In this document: one piece after another, positions 1 to 4,084 of the stretch | How positions within the stretch are numbered: position 1 is the stretch's first letter | Layout: each line of letters begins with the position of its first letter | Assembly: GCA_020431745.1 (NCBI GenBank) | Contig: JAGQHR010000307.1 | Location: forward strand, 1-5,077 | Reading direction: 5' to 3' | Length of the DNA: 5,077 nucleotides | Source: Candidatus Eiseniibacteriota bacterium | GTDB taxonomy: Bacteria; Eisenbacteria; RBG-16-71-46; CAIMUX01 | Notes under the pieces: model-generated | Databases searched by the model: none | Seen by the model: only the letters and a program-made list of their open reading frames with translations | What the model was told of the DNA's origin: nothing | Position numbers and translations under genes: made by a program

Positions 1-1155
1 CAGCGCCTCGTTCATCGCGAGCGCGAGCAGATGGACCGCGACCGGCTGCCGCGAACCCGCCGTCACCAGGCACCGTCCCCGGTGCTGCATCAGGTCCGCC
101 GCGGCCCTCTTCGCGAACGCCGCGTGCTTGCCTTCCCGGCCCGCCGCCTGGATCGTGCCCGCGAGCGCGGTGAGCGCGTTTCCGGAAGCACCGGCCGCCA
201 GGAGGGCAGCGGCGACTTCGGCAGCCAGACCCGGCATTTCCGACGCCGGGATCGCGACGCGATGGTCCGCGACGCCCCCGGTCGCGCTGAACAGAGTCTC
301 GGCCGCATAGACGCGGCTCATGTGGCCGCCGCGCACCTGACGTCCCTGCGCCCAATCGAACGCGTAGCGCACGGACACCGGGTCGGAGACCAGGAAATCA
401 TGATCGAGGCTGAGGACCACTTCCGCGCGCTCGAACGCAGGATGGAGCCGCATCGGCTGCCCGAAGGCCGCCGTCGTCGCTTCCCGCACCACGTCGTGCG
501 TGACCGGCTCCCACTCTGCCCACCGCGCGGCCGGAAGCTCCGCCTGCAAACGCTCCCGGAGGCGGAGCAGGGTCGGAGAGGACGAGGATTCCGCGAGCAC
601 CGCGAGCCCGCGCCCGCCCTGCCCCCGGTGGCCCCGCATCGCCTGCCGCGCCGCGGCATCGAAGTCGGCCCAGGCGCGGGAGTATCCGGTGCCGCCCTGA
701 CGCTCCTCGATGGTCTGCTGCCGGTCCGGATCGTAGAGATCGAGCACGCTCGCCTGGCTCAGCACGTCCGAGGCTCCCTGGCTCTCGGGATGCTGTGGGT
801 TGCCCTCGATCTTGATCGGGCGACCGTCGTAGCTCTTGACGAGCAGTCCACGTCCCACGCCGCCGAGCTCCATGCTCGTCGCGTAGTAGACGGGCACTCC
901 GGGCAGCCGGCCCTCGGGACGGTTCGTGAACGGGAGGATCTTCTCCTCCGGCCAGCTACAGCCCGTCAGCCCCGCCATCGCGAGCGATGCTCCCATCAGC
1001 TTGAGGAAGTCGCGGCGGCTGCCGTCGGTGAGTCCCTCCGGAGCGACGCTGGGAAAATCCCGGCGCATCATCTGCGCAAACTCGTCCGTCTGCGCGTACT
1101 CCTCGAGGCTCCGCCAGTAATCCCGGCCGGTCTTCTGGGCGATCTCGGTTTTCAT
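1..1155 (-). CDS. actB: ActB, Fe-S/molybdopterin-oxidoreductase-like subunit of alternative complex III (N-terminal part, runs off left edge)
   Basis: The frame is open for 385 codons from ATG at 1155 to the window edge. ActB is the large periplasmic electron-transfer subunit of ACIII, which oxidises quinol and passes electrons to a cytochrome c or HiPIP. Residues 13-20 (YWRSLEEY) followed by a twin-arginine motif SRRDFLK at 46-52 fit the extended Tat region of 'TAT-variant-translocated molybdopterin oxidoreductases'. A hydrophobic stretch (50-65) leads to LTGC with Cys66, a good lipobox, so the mature protein may be a lipoprotein. Residues from about 77 (FTNRPEG..PGVPVYYATS) match the start of the molybdopterin-oxidoreductase-like B1 domain, including GRPIKIEGNPQHP at 111-123. 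In the family B1 has lost the Mo cofactor, and the Fe-S ligands sit in the C-terminal B2 domain, which is outside the window; full ActB is about 1000 residues. The start overlaps the actA stop as ATGA with no clear Shine-Dalgarno, implying translational coupling. The family call is firm; cofactors cannot be judged here. Confidence 0.88.
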   Translation of the reverse strand, partial: MKTEIAQKTGRDYWRSLEEYAQTDEFAQMMRRDFPSVAPEGLTDGSRRDFLKLMGASLAMAGLTGCSWPEEKILPFTNRPEGRLPGVPVYYATSMELGGVGRGLLVKSYDGRPIKIEGNPQHPESQGASDVLSQASVLDLYDPDRQQTIEERQGGTGYSRAWADFDAAARQAMRGHRGQGGRGLAVLAESSSSPTLLRLRERLQAELPAARWAEWEPVTHDVVREATTAAFGQPMRLHPAFERAEVVLSLDHDFLVSDPVSVRYAFDWAQGRQVRGGHMSRVYAAETLFSATGGVADHRVAIPASEMPGLAAEVAAALLAAGASGNALTALAGTIQAAGREGKHAAFAKRAAADLMQHRGRCLVTAGSRQPVAVHLLALAMNEAL

Positions 1156-1802
1156 CGATGGCATGTAGAGCAGTCCGTCGAGGGGTGAATGTTGTTGGCT
1201 TCCGCAAGTCGCGCGCCGAGGGTGAGCTGGTCCTCGTTCGGGACCCAGTCCATGGAGGTGACGAACTCGACGGGGCGCAGGTTCTTCTCCGGATTCCGGT
1301 GGCAGTCGAGGCACCAGGCCATGCTGATCGGGGCCTCCTGATAGACCTCGTCCATCTTGTCGATCCGACCGTGGCAGGAGACGCACCCGATCCCGCGGGT
1401 GACGTGCGCACTGTGGTTGAAGTAGACGAAGTCGGGCAGATCGTGGACCCGGATCCACTGGACCGGCTCCCCGGTCGCGTAGCTGTCGCGCACGGGCTGC
1501 AGCTTGGGGCTGTCCGGCCAGATCGCGGTGTGGCAGTTCATGCAGGTCGCGGTCGGCGGGATCGACGCAGCCGCGCTGCTCTCGACGCCGGTGTGGCAGT
1601 ACCGGCAATCCATCCCGAGCTTCCCGACATGGACGGCGTGGCTGTAGGGCACGGGCTGGAGCGGCATGTAGCCCTGGGTCCGGGTCGTCGGCCAGAAGCC
1701 GTAGTAAACCAGGAACAGGACATAAGCCGGGGTTCCGGCCAGGACGAGGACCAACAAGGGCCGGAGGGCATCCAGCCACTTGGGAAACATGAATCGGCTC
1801 AT
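1152..1802 (-). CDS. actA: ActA, membrane-anchored pentaheme cytochrome c subunit of alternative complex III
   Basis: This 216-residue protein has one N-terminal hydrophobic segment (about 13-37) and no cleavage signal, so it is probably anchored by one helix with the rest in the periplasm. Five CxxCH heme c motifs are visible: C66-H70 (CRYCH), C87-H91 (CMNCH), C140-H144 (CVSCH), C164-H168 (CLDCH) and C211-H215 (CSTCH), the last ending one residue before the stop. Extra histidines such as H55, H58, H130 and H133 are candidate distal ligands. Five hemes, one anchor helix, this length and an overlapping actB downstream are the signature of ActA. In ACIII it relays electrons from the ActB Fe-S chain to the acceptor. 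ATG at 1802 was chosen because it gives the short basic N-terminus before the helix. Met5 is a possible alternative. The Shine-Dalgarno is weak (GCGGAT region). An upstream promoter and Rex-like operator probably drive the whole act operon. Confidence 0.93.
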   Translation of the reverse strand: MSRFMFPKWLDALRPLLVLVLAGTPAYVLFLVYYGFWPTTRTQGYMPLQPVPYSHAVHVGKLGMDCRYCHTGVESSAAASIPPTATCMNCHTAIWPDSPKLQPVRDSYATGEPVQWIRVHDLPDFVYFNHSAHVTRGIGCVSCHGRIDKMDEVYQEAPISMAWCLDCHRNPEKNLRPVEFVTSMDWVPNEDQLTLGARLAEANNIHPSTDCSTCHR

Positions 1803-1881
1803 AGAGTTATCCGCGCCGTACGAGCGTTCCCGGTCTTCGCGGCATCGTGAGCTCTGCCCCTGGAACCCGGCGCCCGGAAGT

Positions 1882-1899
1882 TAGTGCATTGTTTCACAA
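1882..1899 (-). promoter_or_regulatory. Rex-like operator overlapping the predicted actA transcription start
   Basis: Read on the minus strand the site is TTGTGAAACAATGCACTA. Against the redox repressor Rex consensus TTGTGAA-N4-TTCACAA it has a perfect left arm and 5 of 7 matches in the right arm (12 of 14 informative bases). It begins 7 bases after the -10 element, covering roughly +1 to +18, a typical place for repressor binding. Rex senses the NADH/NAD+ ratio and represses respiratory genes in several phyla. The same bases also resemble a CRP/FNR-type site (TGTGA-N6-TCACA), but with only 3 of 5 matches in the second arm. No regulator gene is present in the window, so the assignment is inferred. 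Confidence 0.45.
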
Positions 1900-1906
1900 G
1901 TTCGGC

Positions 1907-1935
1907 ATGCTACCGGGGCCCTCCCCCTTGGTCAA
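1907..1935 (-). promoter_or_regulatory. Sigma70-type promoter for the actAB operon
   Basis: On the minus strand a -35 box TTGACC (1935-1930, 5 of 6 matches to TTGACA) is followed by a 17-base spacer and a -10 box TAGCAT (1912-1907, 4 of 6 matches to TATAAT). The start of transcription would be near 1900, giving a leader of about 98 bases before actA. This is the best promoter-like pair seen in the window and it sits directly upstream of the first ACIII gene. Confidence 0.6.
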
Positions 1936-1989
1936 GGCGCTTCCCGATCAACGGCATTGGGTTGTATCCCTGGTGGAGTCCCGTGTCAA

Positions 1990-2046
1990 GGACGGTTCGC
2001 AGGGGAGCGCAGTAAGCGAAGACCTTACGGCGATCGCGAACCTTCC
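1990..2046. repeat. Nested imperfect inverted repeat (57-nt potential hairpin)
   Basis: The outer arms GGTTCGC (1994-2000) and GCGAACC (2036-2042) are perfectly complementary and are extended past one mismatch by GGA (1990-1992) with TCC (2044-2046). Inside, CGC-A-GTAAG (2008-2016) pairs with CTTAC-G-GCG (2024-2032) around a 7-base loop, with one A/G mismatch. The two stems are separated by an asymmetric internal loop (7 and 3 bases). No T-tract follows on either strand, so it is not a standard intrinsic terminator. It lies upstream of the actA promoter and downstream of the DUF456 gene. It could be a structured RNA, a protein-binding site or a remnant repeat. Confidence 0.4.
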
Positions 2047-2126
2047 ACGATCAGCAGCAGGGATTCCCACAATAAGGAAAAGTCACCACGTGGTCGGGGA
2101 CTTCCGCGGCCGTCGGCAGGCGTGGA

Positions 2127-2150
2127 GGACCCCCAAAAATGTGGAGGTCC
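2127..2150 (-). terminator. GC hairpin downstream of the DUF456 gene, possible weak terminator
   Basis: On the minus strand GGACCTCC (2150-2143) and GGGGGTCC (2134-2127) form an 8-bp stem with one T-G wobble and an 8-base loop ACATTTTT. It starts 21 bases after the DUF456 stop codon. The T-run lies inside the loop rather than after the stem, so it does not match a canonical intrinsic terminator. On the plus strand the wobble becomes a C/A mismatch, so the fold favours the minus-strand transcript. Its position argues for a 3'-end or transcript-stabilising role. Confidence 0.35.
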
Positions 2151-2171
2151 CGGCCCAGATTCCGCGCGGAT

Positions 2172-2684
2172 TCAGTGAGTGACCACCACGAGATAGACCG
2201 CGATCGCGAGCCCGATCGCGGTCTTGAAGGCGGTGGCGAGGACCTTCCCTAGGAACGCGCCCCAACCCGCACGCAACCCGGGCTCCCGGCCTTTCCCCGC
2301 CGCGAGCTCGGCTCCGATCGCGCCGGCGGCCGCACCCAGAAACGATCCCAGGATCGATCCGACGACCGGCAGAATCATGGTGCCCAGGGCGGCTCCGACG
2401 AGTCCGCCCCCGAACGCGCCCAGCATTCCCCATTTGCTCGCGCCGTACTTGCGCGCCACGAGCGAGCCGAGCAGCGCCTCCACCACCTCCCCGGCGACTA
2501 CGGCCACGGCCATCAGGATCAGTGCCAGCCAACCGATCGCCTGGAGCTTGGTCGCGATCGCCACGACCACCGCCAATCCGAGCAGGATGAAGTTGCCGCT
2601 CAGTCCCAGCGGGATGGCGAGCAATCCCGCCAGCAACCCGAGGTCGAGCAGCACCAGCAGCGTTACGTGCAGAACCGGGTTCAC
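2172..2684 (-). CDS. DUF456 family small integral membrane protein
   Basis: From the GTG at 2684 the product is 170 residues, the usual size of DUF456 proteins. It is almost entirely hydrophobic, with likely membrane segments at about 7-28, 31-45, 50-72, two glycine-rich segments across 86-125, and 143-168. The conserved family core is clear: a polar EVVEALLGSLVARKYGASKWG stretch (about 66-86) followed by a Gly/Ala-rich region with an LPxxG turn at 105-109 (LPVVG) and GAELA near 124-128. The function of DUF456 is unknown. The open frame extends upstream to 2738, but that part overlaps the glycosyltransferase by 58 bases. GTG at 2684 gives a GTGA overlap with the glycosyltransferase stop, and an AGGAG lies 11 bases before it, so coupled translation from this GTG is preferred. 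No link to ACIII is visible. Confidence 0.82.
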   Translation of the reverse strand: MNPVLHVTLLVLLDLGLLAGLLAIPLGLSGNFILLGLAVVVAIATKLQAIGWLALILMAVAVVAGEVVEALLGSLVARKYGASKWGMLGAFGGGLVGAALGTMILPVVGSILGSFLGAAAGAIGAELAAGKGREPGLRAGWGAFLGKVLATAFKTAIGLAIAVYLVVVTH

Positions 2685-3919
2685 GAGCGGACGATCTCCT
2701 CGAAACGGGTGTCGTAGACCCCCGCCATCGTGCGCCAATCGAATCCGGCGACGGCCTCCCGAAGCTCGGCGCCGATGTGCCGGGTAGTCGCGGGCTCATC
2801 GAGCAACCGGCAGAGCCGTTCCACCAGCTCCTCCCGGCCGGAGTACAGGCAGTCTCCGTGGAGCTTCGCGGGAACGAGGTCCGGATAGCTCAAACGATCG
2901 GGCAGGACCGCCGCGGCCCCGGCATACATCGCTTCGCAAACGGCGATCCCGAAGAACTCGTGCCGGGCGGTCGAGACGACGAGGTCGGCGCGACGCAGGA
3001 GATCGAGATAGGCGGCCTCCTCCGCGAAGCCCCAATGCACGACCCGCTCCCCCAACCTTCGGCGCGCCTCCAGGAACTCGCGCGGAGCCTGCCGGGGATT
3101 GGCGCCACAGACCGCCAGACGGAAGGCGCGCCCCGTCGCGGCCACGGCATCGAGGGCGGCGAAGAACGCCTCCGGATCCTTGTCGTATTCCCAGCGGCCG
3201 CTCCATAGCACGAGAGGTGCGGTCGGGCGTTCCTCGCGCGGCGCCGTCGGATCCGCCACCTGCAACGCCGTCCGGTCCTCCTCGCGTGACGCCGTCCGGT
3301 CCCCCACACGCGACGCCGTCCGCCCCTCCTCGCGCAACGCCGGGATGCCGGGATCGGTGTCGTCGACCCGGGCGAGGTCGATGCCGAGGGGCAGCACCTC
3401 CGCCACGTCTTCGATCTGCCGGATCCAGGAGGGATCCTTCTCGTCCGGATAGTGGCTGAGGAACGCCGGCAAGGCGGCGAGCAGCTCGCGTCGATGGAAC
3501 GCGGAGTTGAAGCAGACCCGATCGGCCGTCCGCATCGACGCGAAGTTGATGAAGGCGTAGTGCCGATCCCGCTCCCCCAGCTGCCGCCGCATCGGTCCGG
3601 TCGTGCCGTCCTCCGGCAGCGGATAGGTCAGCTGGTTTTCGTGCAGGTAGAGGACGCTCTTGGTGTCGCCCAGCCGCCGCCGGGTCAGACCGAGGAAGGT
3701 CGCGAGGTCGACCATGTCGGTCGCGAGCACCAGATCGGTCCGGGGGATCCGCTCTTCCAGCTGCTGCGCCAGCGAGAGTGCGCCGCCGTGCATCCGCCAC
3801 TTCCAGAAGGACGCGGGCAGCGACAGGATCTCGACCCGATGGCGGCTGTTCCGGGCATACCCTTCCGCCCAGGCCTGATGACTGCCTCCGTGATACGCGG
3901 AGAGGAGCGTGACGTGCAT
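2681..3919 (-). CDS. Glycosyltransferase of the tRNA-queuosine alpha-mannosyltransferase (QTMAN, DUF3524) family
   Basis: From ATG at 3919 the product is 412 residues. The N-terminal DUF3524 domain (about 1-185) shows the family start MHVTLLSAYHGGSHQAW, FWKWRMHG near 38-45, DLVLATDMVDLATFLGL at 62-78, LHENQLTYPLP at 92-102 and FNSAFHR at 137-143, ending in LPLGIDL. The C-terminal GT4-like domain opens with LWSGRWEYDKDPE (238-250) and carries an E-x7-E motif HEFFGIAVCE (E321, E329) of retaining GT-B enzymes. The animal homologue (GTDC1/QTMAN) transfers mannose from GDP-mannose to queuosine-34 of tRNA-Asp; the bacterial substrate is inferred. Residues 194-233 are an 8-residue tandem repeat in the inter-domain linker. 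The frame also allows GTG at 3967 and ATG at 3931, but family alignment favours 3919; none has a good Shine-Dalgarno. The stop overlaps the DUF456 start (GTGA). No queuosine genes are nearby. Confidence 0.85.
   Translation of the reverse strand: MHVTLLSAYHGGSHQAWAEGYARNSRHRVEILSLPASFWKWRMHGGALSLAQQLEERIPRTDLVLATDMVDLATFLGLTRRRLGDTKSVLYLHENQLTYPLPEDGTTGPMRRQLGERDRHYAFINFASMRTADRVCFNSAFHRRELLAALPAFLSHYPDEKDPSWIRQIEDVAEVLPLGIDLARVDDTDPGIPALREEGRTASRVGDRTASREEDRTALQVADPTAPREERPTAPLVLWSGRWEYDKDPEAFFAALDAVAATGRAFRLAVCGANPRQAPREFLEARRRLGERVVHWGFAEEAAYLDLLRRADLVVSTARHEFFGIAVCEAMYAGAAAVLPDRLSYPDLVPAKLHGDCLYSGREELVERLCRLLDEPATTRHIGAELREAVAGFDWRTMAGVYDTRFEEIVRS
3219..3338 (-). repeat. In-frame 24-bp tandem repeat, five copies, in the glycosyltransferase linker
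   Basis: Five adjacent 24-base units start at 3219, 3243, 3267, 3291 and 3315. On the plus strand units 2-5 begin GCCGTC. By hand comparison the 3267 unit matches the 3291 and 3315 units at 20 of 24 bases, and the 3219 and 3243 units at 17 and 16. Because 24 is a multiple of three the reading frame is kept, encoding five degenerate 8-residue units of the form A-x-R-E-E-x-R-T (for example ASREEDRT, ALREEGRT). It lies exactly between the two Rossmann domains, where added length should be tolerated. This looks like a minisatellite expansion. Confidence 0.8.
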
Positions 3920-4058
3920 GGACGCGAGCATAACGTGCGGAGAGGAGAAACAGATCGGGGAACCCACCAGCGAGCGAGCATCGTGGCCGGACGGTAGCTC
4001 GACTCACCGGCAGGCTCCCCCGACCCGGAAGGAGGGGCGCCTCGCACGGAGGCTATCG
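3920..4058 (-). promoter_or_regulatory. Presumed promoter region of the glycosyltransferase-DUF456 pair
   Basis: This gap between the upstream terminator and the ATG at 3919 must hold the promoter if the pair is transcribed independently. No convincing -35/-10 pair was found. A TATGCT hexamer (3932-3927) lies 7 bases before the ATG, which would put the transcription start at or next to the start codon and give a leaderless mRNA. That would fit the absence of a Shine-Dalgarno, but no -35 box is present at the right distance. The call rests mainly on position. Confidence 0.3.
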
Positions 4059-4081
4059 AAAACGAGGGGGGACCTCCCTCG
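4059..4081 (-). terminator. Intrinsic terminator of the repeat-protein gene
   Basis: On the minus strand CGAGGG (4081-4076) pairs perfectly with CCCTCG (4068-4063) around a 7-base loop, followed directly by TTTT (4062-4059). It begins three bases after the stop codon at 4085. The all-GC-rich six-pair stem plus T-run is a convincing if short terminator. It implies that the glycosyltransferase-DUF456 pair is a separate transcription unit. Confidence 0.65.
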
Positions 4082-4084
4082 GGG

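Larger units (their letters stand above)
1803..2171. other. Intergenic region between the DUF456 gene and actA
   Basis: No gene is supported in these 369 bases. Plus-strand open frames exist but lack the strong GC third-position bias of the neighbours and have no ribosome binding site. In transcription order (right to left) it holds a GC hairpin at 2150-2127 soon after the DUF456 stop, a perfect 10-bp palindrome ACCACGTGGT at 2085-2094, a nested inverted repeat at 1990-2046, the actA promoter at 1935-1907, the Rex-like site at 1899-1882, and an actA leader with a small GC-rich inverted repeat near 1866-1878. Composition is less GC-biased than the coding regions. Confidence 0.7.

Noticed and set aside
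31..1188. Plus-strand open frame of 385 codons, the longest on that strand
   Set aside because: It lies opposite actB, whose product has clear Tat and molybdopterin-oxidoreductase-like motifs. The product is Arg/His-rich with no recognisable domain, as expected for the antisense of a GC-rich gene.
1158..1850. Plus-strand open frame of 230 codons
   Set aside because: It is antisense to actA, which has five heme motifs. The translated product resembles nothing and is explained by low stop-codon frequency in GC-rich DNA.
1990..2046. tRNA or a known riboswitch
   Set aside because: The GGTTCGC arm looked like a T-arm at first, but there is no GGTTCGA-type T-loop in the right context, no cloverleaf and no acceptor stem. 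No known riboswitch core was recognised.
2085..2094. Perfect 10-bp palindrome ACCACGTGGT as an operator
   Set aside because: It is not near an identified promoter and matches no site I can name with confidence; a 10-bp palindrome alone is weak evidence.
1847..2182. Plus-strand open frame of 111 codons filling the intergenic region, divergent from actA
   Set aside because: It starts at GTG with no Shine-Dalgarno, its third-position composition is mixed rather than GC-biased like real genes here, it overlaps the promoter and hairpins, and no domain is seen.
2681..2738. Upstream extension of the DUF456 frame to ATG at 2738
   Set aside because: It would add 18 polar residues overlapping the glycosyltransferase coding end. 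GTG at 2684 gives the normal family length and a GTGA overlap.
3219..3338. CRISPR-like or intergenic repeat array
   Set aside because: The units are directly adjacent with no spacers and stay in frame within a conserved gene, so this is a coding minisatellite.
2796..4007. Minus-strand open frame of 403 codons overlapping the glycosyltransferase
   Set aside because: It is a frame-shifted shadow of the QTMAN-family gene: Arg/Gly/Pro-rich with no motifs, while the overlapping frame has the full family signature.
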